Shown here: one piece after another, positions 43,699 to 57,000 of the stretch | Layout of the letters: every line of letters begins with the position of its first letter | How positions within the stretch are numbered: the first letter of the stretch is position 1 | From: Pseudorasbora parva | Taxonomy: Eukaryota; Chordata; Actinopteri; Cypriniformes; Gobionidae | Direction: 5' to 3' | NCBI RefSeq assembly: GCF_024679245.1 | Contig: NC_090191.1 | Location: 751,001-815,000 of the forward strand | DNA: 64,000 bases | The notes under the pieces: model-generated | Told to the model about the DNA's origin: nothing | The model's input: the letters and a program-made list of their open reading frames with translations, nothing else | The model's database searches: none | Made by a program: the position numbers and the translations under genes

Positions 43699-44490
43699 CT
43701 AACAATCAGTCAATTGATCTGAAAAATGAGAGTTAATAATGTTCTGTGTGTATGCCATAGTAAAGAGATGTGTTTTTAGTCTAGATTTAAACTGACAGAG
43801 TGTGTCTGCTTCCCGAACATTGCTGGGAAGACTATTCCACAGTTTAGGAGCTAAATAGGAAAATGATCGACCGCCTGCAGTTGATTTAGATATTCTAGGT
43901 ATGATCAACTGGCCAGTGTTTAGAGACCGCAATAGACGTGATGGAGTATAATGCGTTAAGAGCTCGCTTAAGTACTGGGGAGCTAAACTATTTAGTGCTT
44001 TGTAAGTAATAAGCAAGATTTTAAAATGTATGCAATGTTTAATAGGGAGCCAGTGCAGTGTTGACAGAACTGGACTAATATGATCATATTTCCTGGTTCT
44101 AGTAAGAACTCGAGCTGCTGCATTTTGGACCAGCTGGAGTTTGTTTATTAAGCGAGCAGGGCAACCACCCAGTAGAGCATTACAATAATCTAGCCTTGAG
44201 CTCATGAACGCATCGACTAACTGTTCAGCATTTTGCATTGAAAGCATGTGCCGTAATTTAGATATATTTTTAAGATGATAGAATGCGGTTTTACAGATGC
44301 TAGAAACGTGGCTTTCAAATGAAAGATTGGTATCAAAGAGCACACCCAGGTTCCTCACTGACGACGAGGGCTTGACAGAGCAGTCATCAAGTGTTAGACA
44401 GTATTCTCGGTTACTACTTGTGGAGCTTTTCTGTCCAATAATTAAAAATTCAGTTTTATCTGAATTAAGTTGCAGGAAATTACTATTCAT
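43699..44490 (-). pseudogene. L2 RT C-terminal region
   Basis: A 263-residue open frame with SDKTEFLIIG, VRNLGVLFDTNLSFESHV, SSRLDYCNALLGG, HWLPIKHCIHFKILLITYKA and FSYLAPKLWNSLPS. It ends at a stop after DQLTDC, the natural end of the L2 protein. The upstream catalytic region lies in another frame. Confidence 0.85.
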
Positions 44491-44519
44491 CCAATTTTTT
44501 ATATCAGCTATGCATTCCG

Positions 44520-46022
44520 TTAATCTTGTGAATTGGTAGGTTTCATCAGGGCGTGAGGAAATATAGAGCTGAGTATCGTCAGCATAACAATGAAAACTAA
44601 CGCCATGCTTCCTAATGATATCTCCCAGTGGAGCAGATACAGGGTGAAGAGCAGCGGTCCTAACACTGAGCCTTGTGGTACTCCAGACTGAACTTGTGAT
44701 CGGTGTGACATCTCTTCATTTACTGCTACAAACTGATAACGGTCAGATAAGTATGATTTAAACCATGCCAAAGCAGTTCCACTAACGCCAACATAATTTT
44801 CGATTCTATTCAGAAGAATATTGTGATCGATAGTATCAAATGCAGCGCTAAGATCGAGTAACACTAATAGAGAGATACAACCACGATCAGATGATAAGAG
44901 TAAATCATTTGTAACTCTAATTAGAGCAGTCTCAGTGCTATGATACGGTCTAAATCCTGACTGGAAATCCTCACATATACCATTTCTTTCTAAAAAAGGA
45001 ACATAATTGTGAAGACACGGCCTTTTCTAGTATTTTTGATAGAAACGGTAGATTCGAGATTGGCCTGTAATTGACTAATTCTTTAGGATCAAGTTGCGTT
45101 TTTTAAGTGGTTTAATTATAGCCAACTTAAATGTTTTCGGTACATATCCTAATGTCAAAGATGAATTAATGATATTAAGCAGAGGATCTATGACCTCTGG
45201 AAGTATCTCTTTTAATAGCCTAGTCGGTATAGGGTCAAGCATACATGTTGTTGATTTTGATGATTTAACAAGTTTAGCCAATTCTTCTCCTCCTATAGTA
45301 GTGAATGAGTGTAATTTTTCCTCAGTGACACTACAGCGCTCTGTCTGAAGTGATACTGTAATAGACGACTGCATGGTTATAATTTTATTCCTAATATTAT
45401 CAATCTTACTAGTAAAGAAGTTCATAAAGTCATTACTGCTGTGTTGTTTACAAACGTCAGAAGCTGAAGCTTTATTTTTTGATAATTTAGCCACTGTATC
45501 GAATAAATACTTAGGGTTGTGTTTGTTTTCTTCTAAAAGAGATGAGAAATAAGCAGATCTAGCAGTTTTTATGGCCTTTCTGTATGCAATCATGCTCTCT
45601 TTCCACAAATTGCGAAAAACCTCCAGTTTTGTTTTCTTCCAGCTGCGCTCCATTTTTCTGGCTGCTGTTTTAAGGGCCCGAGTGTGCTCGTTGTACCACG
45701 GCGTTGGATTATTTGCTTTAATCTTCTTTAAGCGCCGGGGAGCAACTATGTCTAAAGTGCTAGTAAAGAGAGAGTCAATAGTTTCTGTTGCAGCATCAAG
45801 TTCCTCTTGGCTATCTGTAATGCTGAGGAGGTGGAACTGATGAGGAAGATTATGTACAAAGCAATCTTTAGTCGCAGCGGTTATCGTCCTGCCATATTTG
45901 AAGCGAGGGGATGGCTTTGCAGCCTTAGGTAAATTAAGTATACATGATATTAGGTAATGATCTGAGATGTCATCGCTCTGCTGCAGAATTTTAACAGTAT
46001 CAACATTTATTCCATGTGGCAT
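44520..46022 (-). pseudogene. L2 endonuclease end, linker and RT core with frameshifts
   Basis: The frame 46022-45075 (315 residues) contains the SDH motif of the endonuclease (DISDHYLISC) and the basic linker (PTPWYNEHTRALK, KTARSAYFSSLLEE). It ends shortly after AIIKPLKK. RT continues in another frame through [45 protein letters not shown] and [15 protein letters not shown] (frame 44864-44520). Immediately afterwards a shift displaces the catalytic box: [11 protein letters not shown] is readable in a neighbouring frame at about 44600-44570. Two or more shifts make it inactive. Confidence 0.82.
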
Positions 46023-46176
46023 TATTAGATCTAAAGTATGATTAAGGCGATGAGTCCCGATATGTGTTGTCTAACTCCAATAGAGTTTAGAATGTCTCTA
46101 AATGCCAATCCCAATGCGTCTTTTTCATTGTCTACGTGGATATTAAAATCCCCAACAATTAGTACTTTATCTACAG

Positions 46177-46439
46177 ACTAAATGGACTAAATGGACTGCA
46201 TTTATATAGCGCTTTTATCCAAAGCGCTTTACATTTTTGCCTCACATTCACCCATTCATACACCGACGGCGATGTCAGCCATGTAAGGCGCCATCCAGCT
46301 CATCGGCAGCAGCTGGTGTTAGGTGTCTTGCTCATGGACACCTCGACACTTGGTCAGGTGGAACCGGGGATTGAACCACCAACCTTCTGGTTTGTAGACA
46401 ACCTACATGAACCACTGAGCCACTGCCGCCCACTGCCGC
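46177..46439 (-). mobile_element. tRNA-derived SINE with L2-type 3' tail
   Basis: About 263 bp, flanked by CTACAG at 46171-46176 and 46440-46445. In SINE sense (minus) it starts GGCGGCAGT and has a pol III A box TGGCTCAGTGGTTC (46422-46409) and a B box GGTTCAATCCC (46377-46367) at tRNA-like spacing. A core region and a tail ending AAGCGCTATATAAATGCAGT follow. Seventeen bases of the tail (46201-46217, plus TTTATATAGCGCTTTTA) are identical to the L2 tail at 42908-42924, implying L2-dependent mobilisation. The GGCGGCAGT start is doubled at the junction (CACTGCCGCC twice). Confidence 0.88.
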
Positions 46440-47554
46440 CTACAGCTAATACTAACTCTGATACAAAACCCGCAAATTCTCTGATAAAGTCTGTATTGTG
46501 CCCTGGTGGCCTGTATACAGTAGCCAACACAAATGTCAGACGGGATTTATCATTTACACTACACAGCGTTACATAAAGCACCAAAACTTCAAAGGAATTA
46601 TATTTGAAACTAGACTTCTGAGTAATACTGAAAATATTATAATAAATTATAGCAACACCTCCCCCTTTACCTTTCAGACGTGGCTCATGTTTGTAACAAT
46701 AATCTCGGGGGGTGGACTCATTTAAAGTAATGTAATCGTCAGGTTTTAGCCAGGTTTCTGTCAAACACAGCACATCTAAGTTATGATCTATAATCATATC
46801 ATTGACAACAAGCGTTTTTGGAGAAAGGGATTGAATATTCAGCAACCCGAGCTTTATCAATTGTTCATCCGTATTATATCTTTTGTTTATTTGTTGGACA
46901 TCAATAAAATACTGGATTAATAAAGTCCGGTAGGAACATTTGGACCTCAAAACGCTCATAGGCATTAGTGGGAATAAGGCGAGTGTAAAAGCTGTTTTTA
47001 AACACAACTGCCAGTCCTCCCCCACGTCTCTCGGAGCGCGGAGAGTTCAAAAAGGAGCAGTTCTGAGGGACAAGTTCGGAAAAAGAGCTCGAATCCCCTA
47101 TTTTAGTCCAAGTTTCCGTCATGAATAGAAAATCCAGATCCTGTGATGTAAAAAAGTCATGTAAAATGAAAGTCTTATTTACCAGGGACCGTACGTTGAG
47201 TAGAGCCATCCTGAGTGGTGGTGGATCGCTCGCTGGTTGAGATCCTCTATTCAGCGGGCGCAACAGCTGCAGATGAGCTCCACTCCGACGAGTCCGTGGG
47301 AAAACACGCAGCACAGGCAGATCAGCAGAGCTAGGGATGATGGGCCGAATCCAGCGGCAGCGGTAGGGAACAGTTGGCATTTGTTGTGCAATACACCAAT
47401 CAGAGGTATACAATCGAGCTTTTAATCTAACTGCAGCACCTCCACGCTTTCCACGTCTTCTGCGGCGTTTCTTTCGTAAAGTAGCAGCAGACCGCCGGCA
47501 TAGATGAAAAGGAATGTTCATCCGGAACAGTGCGGAGTGCGAATGAAAAATCAC
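46354..47554 (-). pseudogene. Two successive LINE endonuclease N-termini
   Basis: The frame 47554-46901 carries an endonuclease start ([36 protein letters not shown]) and loses similarity after FEVQMFLP. The frame 47025-46354 carries another complete start ([56 protein letters not shown]). Both are the same part of the APE domain but different in sequence, so two LINE copies or families are joined at about 46915. Confidence 0.8.
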
Positions 47555-47725
47555 TCCTTACATTATTTTCCATGTTAATAACGGAGGTCCTAATATCAAG
47601 CAATAATTGCAGATCGTAGACATAGGTTAATGGCCATGTCTTGATCACGGAAAAACTGAGCAAAGACCATAACATCAAGAGCGACAAGCGGCTAGCCGAA
47701 CACATCGGCGCCATCTTGTACAAAA

Positions 47726-48065
47726 CCTGTTTAAATTATAACATTTGTAACATTTAACAAATAGCTCTTAAGGAATAATTATTTATGATTCACCTATTTT
47801 ATGTCCAATGGAAAATTCCGCGACCTTGATTGGATTAAAAGTTTAAACGCATCATATCTTTTATTGCTCTCGGGTCTCGGGGAAGATATGTTTGGAGAAT
47901 GGAGTAAAAGTCTGAATTATTCATCTAAAGGTTCAGATTTTTCCACTTAAAATGATTTGGCGTTGTGTTATTTGCGGCCTCTTTATGGCATTGTCAGCTC
48001 TGCTGAGTCAAATAAACACGGTGCATAGTTCCAGCCTGGATTTTCATGTGATCTGTGGGATTGAT
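47726..48065. other. Unique spacer without a gene
   Basis: About 340 bp between the L2 5' end and the satellite. No repeat, frame or motif of note. Confidence 0.5.
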
Positions 48066-51000
48066 GGTTATTCATTTTTGTAACTCATTAATAAATGTGT
48101 CACATGTGTTCACTTTACATTAAGGTTCACTTTCACAGGTTATTAATGTTTGTAACTCATTAATAAATGGTTCACATGTGATCACTTTACATTAAGGTTC
48201 ACTTTCACAGGTTATTAATGTTTGTAACTCATTAATAAATGGTTCACATGTGTTCACTTTACATTAAGGTTTACTTTCACAGGTTATTAATGTTTGTAAC
48301 TCATTAATAAATGGTTCACAGGTGTTCACTTTACATTAAGGTTCACTTTCACAGGTTATTAATGTTTGTAACTCATTAATAAATGGTTCACGTGTGATCA
48401 CTTTACATTAAGGTTCACTTTCACAGGTTATTAATGTTTGTTACTCATTAATAAATGGTTCACGGGTGTTCACTTTACATTAAGGTTCACTTTCACAGGT
48501 TATTAATGTTTGTAACTCATTAATAAATGGTTCACAGGTGTTCACTTTACATTAAGGTTTACTTTCACAGGTTATTAATGTTTGTAACTCATTAATAAAT
48601 GGTTCACAGGTGTTCACTTTACATTAAGGTTCACTTTCACAGGTTATTAATGTTTGTAACTCATTAATAAATGGTTCACAGGTGTTCAATTTACATTGAG
48701 GTTCACTTTCACAGGTTATTAATGTTTGTAACTCATTAATAAATGGTTAACGTGTGATCACTTTACATTAAGGTTCACTTTCACAGGTTATTAATGTTTG
48801 TAACTCATTAATAAATGGTTCACAGGTGTTCAATTTACATTAAGGTTCACTTTCACAGGTTATTAATGTTTGTAACTCATTAATAAATGGTTCACGTGTG
48901 ATCACTTTACATTAAGGTTCACTTTCACAGGTTATTAATGTTTGTAACTCATTAATAAATGGTTCACTGGTGTTCACTTTACATTAAGGTTCACTTTCAC
49001 AGGTTATTAATGTTTGTAACTCATTAATAAATGGTTCACATGTGTTCACTTTACATTAAGGTTCACTTTCACAGGTTATTAATGTTTGTAACTCATTAAT
49101 AAATGGTTCACGTGTGATCACTTTACATTAAGGTTCACTTTCACAGGTTATTAATGTTTGTAACTCATTAATAAATGGTTCACTGGTGTTCACTTTACAT
49201 TAAGGTTCACTTTCACAGGTTATTAATGTTTGTAACTCATTAATAAATGGTTCACTGGTGTTCACTTTACATTAAGGTTCACTTTCACAGGTTATTAATG
49301 TTTGTAACTCATTAATAAATGGTTCACATGTGATCACTTTACATTAAGGTTCACTTTCACAGGTTATTAATGTTTGTAACTCATTAATAAATGGTTCACT
49401 GGTGTTCACTTTACATTAAGGTTCACTTTCACAGGTTATTAATGTTTGTAACTCATTAATAAATGGTTCACATGTGTTCACTTTACATTAAGGTTCACTT
49501 TCACAGGTTATTAATGTTTGTAACTCATTAATAAATGGTTCACAGGTGTTCACTTTACATTAAGGTTCACTTTCACAGGCTATTAATGTTTGTAACTCAT
49601 TAATAAATGGTTCACAGGTGTTCACTTTACATTAATGTTCACTTTCACAGGTTATTATTGTTTGTAACTCATTAATAAATGGTTCACAGGTGTTCACTTT
49701 ACATTAAGGTTCACTTTCACAGGTTATTAATGTTTGTAACTCATTAATAAATGGTTCACAGGTGTTCACTTTACATTAAGGTTTACTTTCACAGGTTATT
49801 AATGTTTGTAACTCATTAATAAATGGTTCAAGTGTTCACTTTACATTAAGGTTCACTTTCACAGGTTATTAATGTTTGTAACTCATTAATAAATGGTTCA
49901 CATGTGATCACTTTACATTAAGGTTCACTTTCACAGGTTATTAATGTTTGTAACTCATTAATAAATGGTTCACTGGTGTTCACTTTACATTAAGGTTCAC
50001 TTTCACAGGTTATTAATGTTTGTAACTCATTAATAAATGGTTCACATGTGTTCACTTTACATTAAGGTTCACTTTCACAGGTTATTAATGTTTGTAACTC
50101 ATTAATAAATGGTTCACAGGTGTTCACTTTACATTAAGGTTCACTTTCACAGGTTATTAATGTTTGTAACTCATTAATAAATGGTTCACAGGTGATCACT
50201 ACATTAAGGTTCACTTTCACAGGTTATTAATGTTTGTAACTCATTAATAAATGGTTCAGATGTGATCACTTTACATTAAGGTTAACTTTCACAGGTTATT
50301 AATGTTTGTAACTCATTAATAAATGGTTCAGATGTGATCACTTTACATTAAGGTTAACTTTCACAGGTTATTAATGTTTGTAACTCATTAATAAATGGTT
50401 CACATGTGTTCACTTTACATTAAGGTTCACTTTCACAGGTTATTAATGTTTGTAACTCATTAATAAATGGTTCACTGGTGTTCACTTTACATTAAGGTTT
50501 ACTTTCACAGGTTATTAATGTTTGTAACTCATTAATAAATGGTTCACATGTGATCACTTTACATTAAGGTTCACTTTCACAGGTTATTAATGTTTGTAAC
50601 TCATTAATAAATGGTTCACTGGTGTTCACTTTACATTAAGGTTCACTTTCACAGGTTATTAATGTTTGTAACTCATTAATAAATGGTTCACATGTGTTCA
50701 CTTTACATTAAGGTTCACTTTCACAGGTTATTAATGTTTGTAACTCATTAATAAATGGTTCACTGGTGTTCACTTTACATTAAGGTTCACTTTCACAGGT
50801 TATTAATGTTTGTAACTCATTAATAAATGGTTCACAGGTGTTCAATTTACATTGAGGTTCACTTTCACAGGTTATTAATGTTTGTAACTCATTAATAAAT
50901 GGTTCACAGGTGTTCACTTTACATTAAGGTTAACTTTCACAGGTTATTAATGTTTGTAACTCATTAATAAATGGTTCACAGGTGTTCACTTTACATTAAG

Positions 51001-54000
51001 GTTCACTTTCACAGGCTATTAATGTTTGTAACTCATTAATAAATGGTTCACAGGTGTTCACTTTACATTAAGGTTCACTTTCACAGGTTATTAATGTTTG
51101 TAACTCATTAATAAATGGTTCACGTGTGTTCACTTTACATTAAGGTTAACTTTCACAGGTTATTAATGTTTGTAACTCATTAATAAATGGTTCACTGGTG
51201 TTCACTTTACATTAAGGTTCACTTTCACAGGCTATTAATGTTTGTAACTCATTAATAAATGGTTCACAGGTGTTCACTTTACATTAAGGTTCACTTTCAC
51301 AGGTTATTAATGTTTGTAACTCATTAATAAATGGTTCACTGGTGTTCACTTTACATTAAGGTTCACTTTCACAGGTTATTAATGTTTGTAACTCATTAAT
51401 AAATGGTTCACAGGTGTTCACTTTACATTAAGGTTTACTTTCACAGGTTATTAATGTTTGTAACTCATTAATAAATGGTTCACTGGTGTTCACTTTACAT
51501 TAAGGTTCACTTTCACAGGTTATTAATGTTTGTAACTCATTAATAAATGGTTCACGTGTGTTCACTTTACATTAAGGTTCACTTTCACAGGTTATTAATG
51601 TTTGTAACTCATTGATAAATGGTTCACAGGTGTTCACTTTACATTAAGGTTCACTTTCACAGGTTATTAATGTTTGTAACTCATTAATAAATGGTTCACA
51701 GGTGTTCACTTTACATTAAGGTTCACTTTCACAGGTTATTAATGTTTGTAACTCATTAATAAATGGTTCACGTGTGTTCACTTTACATTAAGGTTCACTT
51801 TCACAGGTTATTAATGTTTGTAACTCATTAATAAATGGTTCACGTGTGTTCACTTTACATTAAGGTTCACTTTCACAGGTTATTAATGTTTGTAACTCAT
51901 TAATAAATGGTTCACAGGTGTTCACTTTACATTAAGGTTCACTTTCACAGGTTATTAATGTTTGTAACTCATTAATAAATGGTTCACGTGTGTTCACTTT
52001 ACATTAAGGTTCACTTTCACAGGTTATTAATGTTTGTAACTCATTAATAAATGGTTCATGTGTGTTCACTTTACATTAAGGTTCACTTTCACAGGTTATT
52101 AATGTTTGTAACTCATTAATAAATGGTTCACGTGTGTTCACTTTACATTAAGGTTCACTTTCACAGGTTATTAATGTTTGTAACTCATTAATAAATGGTT
52201 CACAGGTGTTCACTTTACATTAAGGTTTACTTTCACAGGTTATTAATGTTTGTAACTCATTAAAAAATGGTTCACATGTGATCACTTTACATTAAGGTTC
52301 ACTTTCACAGGTTATTAATGTTTGTAACTCATTAATAAATGGTTCACATGTGTTCACTTTACATTAAGGTTCACTTTCACAGGTTATTAATGTTTGTAAC
52401 TCATTAATAAATGGTTTTCGTGTGATCACTTTACATTAAGGTTCACTTTCACAGGTTATTAATGTTTGTAACTCATTAATAAATGTTTCACAGGTGTTCA
52501 CTTTACGTTAAGGTTCACTTTCACAGGTTATTAATGTTTGTAACTCATTAATAAATGGTTCACATGTGATCACTTTACATTAAGGTCCACTTTCACAGGT
52601 TATTAATGTTTGTAACTCATTAATAAATGGTTCACAGGTGTTCACTTTACATTAAGGTTCACTTTCACAGGTTATTAATGTTTGTAACTCATTAATAAAT
52701 GGTTCACAGGTGTTCACTTTACATTAAGGTTCACTTTCACAGGTTATTAATGTTTGTAACTCATTAATAAATGGTTCACTGGTGTTCACTTTACATTAAG
52801 GTTCACTTTCACAGGTTATTAATGTTTGTTACTCATTAATAAATGGTTCACAGGTGTTCACTTTACATTAAGGTTCACTTTCACAGGTTATTAATGTTTG
52901 TAACTCATTAATAAATGGTTCACAGGTGTTCACTTTACATTAAGGTTCACTTTCACAGGTTATTAATGTTTGTAACTCATTAATAAATGGTTCACATGTG
53001 TTCACTTTACATTAAGGTTCACTTTCACAGGTTATTAATGTTTGTAACTCATTAATAAATGGTTCACATGTGTTCACTTTACATTAAGGTTCACTTTCAC
53101 AGGTTATTAATGTTTGTAACTCATTAATAAATGGTTCACATGTGTTCACTTTACATTAAGGTTCACTTTCACAGGTTATTAATGTTTGTAACTCATTAAT
53201 AAATGGTTCACATGTGTTCACTTTACATTAAGGTTCACTTTCACAGGTTATTAATGTTTGTTACTCATTAATAAATGGTTCACAGGTGTTCACTTTACAT
53301 TAAGGTTCACTTTCACAGGTTATTAATGTTTGTAACTCATTAATAAATGGTTCACAGGTGTTCACTTTACATTAAGGTTCACTTTCACAGGTTATTAATG
53401 TTTGTAACTCATTAATAAATGGTTCACATGTGTTCACTTTACATTAAGGTTCACTTTCACAGGTTATTAATGTTTGTAACTCATTAATAAATGGTTCACA
53501 TGTGTTCACTTTACATTAAGGTTCACTTTCACAGGTTATTAATGTTTGTTACTCATTAATAAATGGTTCACAGGTGTTCACTTTACATTAAGGTTTACTT
53601 TCACAGGTTATTAATGTTTGTAACTCATTAATAAATGGTTCAAGTGTTCACTTTACATTAAGGTTCACTTTCACAGGTTATTAATGTTTGTAACTCATTA
53701 ATAAATGGTTCACATGTGATCACTTTACATTAAGGTTCACTTTCACAGGTTATTAATGTTTGTAACTCATTAATAAATGGTTTTCGTGTGATCACTTTAC
53801 ATTAAGGTTCACTTTCACAGGTTATTAATGTTTGTAACTCATTAATAAATGGTTCACAGGTGATCACTTTACATTAAGGTTCACTTTCACAGGTTATTAA
53901 TATTTGTAACTCATTAATAAATGGTTCACAGGTGTTCACCTTACATTAAGGTTCACTTTCACAGGTTATTATTGTTTGTAACTCATTAATAAATGGTTCA

Positions 54001-57000
54001 CATGTGTTCACCTTACATTAAGGTTCACTTTCACAGGTTATTAATGTTTGTAACTCATTAATAAATGGTTCACAGGTGTTCACTTTACATTAAGGTTCAC
54101 TTTCACAGGTTATTAATGTTTGTAACTCATTAATAAATGGTTCACAGGTGATCACTACATTAAGGTTCACTTTCACAGGTTATTAATGTTTGTAACTCAT
54201 TAATAAATGGTTCACATGTGTTCACTTTACATTAAGGTTCACTTTCACAGGTTATTAATGTTTGTAACTCATTAATAAATGGTTCACAGGTGTTCACTTT
54301 ACATTAAGGTTCACTTTCACAGGTTATTAATGTTTGTAACTCATTAATAAATGGTTCACAGGTGATCACTACATTAAGGTTCACTTTCACAGGTTATTAA
54401 TGTTTGTAACTCATTAATAAATGGTTCAGATGTGATCACTTTACATTAAGGTTAACTTTCACAGGTTATTAATGTTTGTAACTCATTAATAAATGGTTCA
54501 GATGTGATCACTTTACATTAAGGTTAACTTTCACAGGTTATTAATGTTTGTAACTCATTAATAAATGGTTCACATGTGTTCACTTTACATTAAGGTTCAC
54601 TTTCACAGGTTATTAATGTTTGTAACTCATTAATAAATGGTTCACTGGTGTTCACTTTACATTAAGGTTTACTTTCACAGGTTATTAATGTTTGTAACTC
54701 ATTAATAAATGGTTCACATGTGATCACTTTACATTAAGGTTCACTTTCACAGGTTATTAATGTTTGTAACTCATTAATAAATGGTTCACTGGTGTTCACT
54801 TTACATTAAGGTTCACTTTCACAGGTTATTAATGTTTGTAACTCATTAATAAATGGTTCACAGGTGTTCACTTTACATTAAGGTTAACTTTCACAGGTTA
54901 TTAATGTTTGTAACTCATTAATAAATGGTTCACAGGTGTTCACTTTACATTAAGGTTCACTTTCACAGGCTATTAATGTTTGTAACTCATTAATAAATGG
55001 TTCACAGGTGTTCACTTTACATTAAGGTTCACTTTCACAGGTTATTAATGTTTGTAACTCATTAATAAATGGTTCACGTGTGTTCACTTTACATTAAGGT
55101 TAACTTTCACAGGTTATTAATGTTTGTAACTCATTAATAAATGGTTCACTGGTGTTCACTTTACATTAAGGTTCACTTTCACAGGCTATTAATGTTTGTA
55201 ACTCATTAATAAATGGTTCACAGGTGTTCACTTTACATTAAGGTTCACTTTCACAGGTTATTAATGTTTGTAACTCATTAATAAATGGTTCACTGGTGTT
55301 CACTTTACATTAAGGTTCACTTTCACAGGTTATTAATGTTTGTAACTCATTAATAAATGGTTCACAGGTGTTCACTTTACATTAAGGTTTACTTTCACAG
55401 GTTATTAATGTTTGTAACTCATTAATAAATGGTTCACTGGTGTTCACTTTACATTAAGGTTCACTTTCACAGGTTATTAATGTTTGTAACTCATTAATAA
55501 ATGGTTCACGTGTGTTCACTTTACATTAAGGTTCACTTTCACAGGTTATTAATGTTTGTAACTCATTGATAAATGGTTCACAGGTGTTCACTTTACATTA
55601 AGGTTCACTTTCACAGGTTATTAATGTTTGTAACTCATTAATAAATGGTTCACAGGTGTTCACTTTACATTAAGGTTCACTTTCACAGGTTATTAATGTT
55701 TGTAACTCATTAATAAATGGTTCACGTGTGTTCACTTTACATTAAGGTTCACTTTCACAGGTTATTAATGTTTGTAACTCATTAATAAATGGTTCACGTG
55801 TGTTCACTTTACATTAAGGTTCACTTTCACAGGTTATTAATGTTTGTAACTCATTAATAAATGTTTCACAGGTGTTCACTTTACATTAAGGTTCACTTTC
55901 ACAGGTTATTAATCTTTGTAACTCATTAATAAATGGTTCACGTGTTCACTTTACATTAAGGTTCACTTTCACAGGTTATTAATGTTTGTAACTCATTAAT
56001 AAACGGTTCACAGGTGTTCACTTTACATTAAGGTTCACTTTCACAGGTTATTAATGTTTGTAACTCATTAATAAATGGTTCACAGGTGTTCACTTTACAT
56101 TAAGGTTCACTTTCACAGGTTATTAATCTTTGTAACTCATTAATAAATGGTTCACGTGTGATCACTTTACATTAAGGTTCACTTTCACAGGTTATTAATG
56201 TTTGTAACTCATTAATAAATGGTTCACAGGTGTTCACTTTACATTAAGGTTTACTTTCACAGGTTATTAATGTTTGTAACTCATTAATAAATGGTTCACA
56301 GGTGTTCACTTTACATTAAGGTTCACTTTCACAGGTTATTAATGTTTGTAACTCATTAATAAATGGTTCACAGGTGTTCACTTTACATTAAGGTTTACTT
56401 TCACAGGTTATTAATGTTTGTAACTCATTGATAAATGGTTCACAGGTGTTCACTTTACATTAAGGTTCACTTTCACAGGTTATTAATGTTTGTAACTCAT
56501 TAATAAATGGTTCACAGGTGTTCACTTTACATTAAGGTTCACTTTCACAGGTTATTAATGTTTGTAACTCATTAATAAATGGTTCACGTGTGTTCACTTT
56601 ACATTAAGGTTCACTTTCACAGGTTATTAATGTTTGTAACTCATTAATAAATGGTTCACGTGTGTTCACTTTACATTAAGGTTCACTTTCACAGGTTATT
56701 AATGTTTGTAACTCATTAATAAATGTTTCACAGGTGTTCACTTTACATTAAGGTTCACTTTCACAGGTTATTAATCTTTGTAACTCATTAATAAATGGTT
56801 CACGTGTTCACTTTACATTAAGGTTCACTTTCACAGGTTATTAATGTTTGTAACTCATTAATAAACGGTTCACAGGTGTTCACTTTACATTAAGGTTCAC
56901 TTTCACAGGTTATTAATGTTTGTAACTCATTAATAAATGGTTCACAGGTGTTCACTTTACATTAAGGTTCACTTTCACAGGTTATTAATCTTTGTAACTC

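Larger units (their letters stand above)
42888..47725 (-). mobile_element. Long chimeric L2 LINE
   Basis: Minus orientation: 5' end near 47725 with the YY1-like motif AAGATGGCGCC (47717-47707), 3' end at the (TCAA)n tail near 42888. Order: N-terminal region, endonuclease start of one LINE (47230-46915), then the endonuclease of a second LINE from its own start (46900-46450). A SINE interrupts at 46177-46439. Then come the endonuclease end and linker (46022-45075), RT (about 45060-44520), the RT-distal region (44490-43699) and a 3' UTR. It is about 4.8 kb including the SINE, with several frame breaks. Its 3' portion is close to the fragment at 20752-22208. Confidence 0.88.

Noticed and set aside
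46360..46430. Functional tRNA gene
   Set aside because: A and B boxes are present, but the body continues into a SINE core and L2-type tail, lies between target duplications and does not close as a full tRNA cloverleaf by eye.
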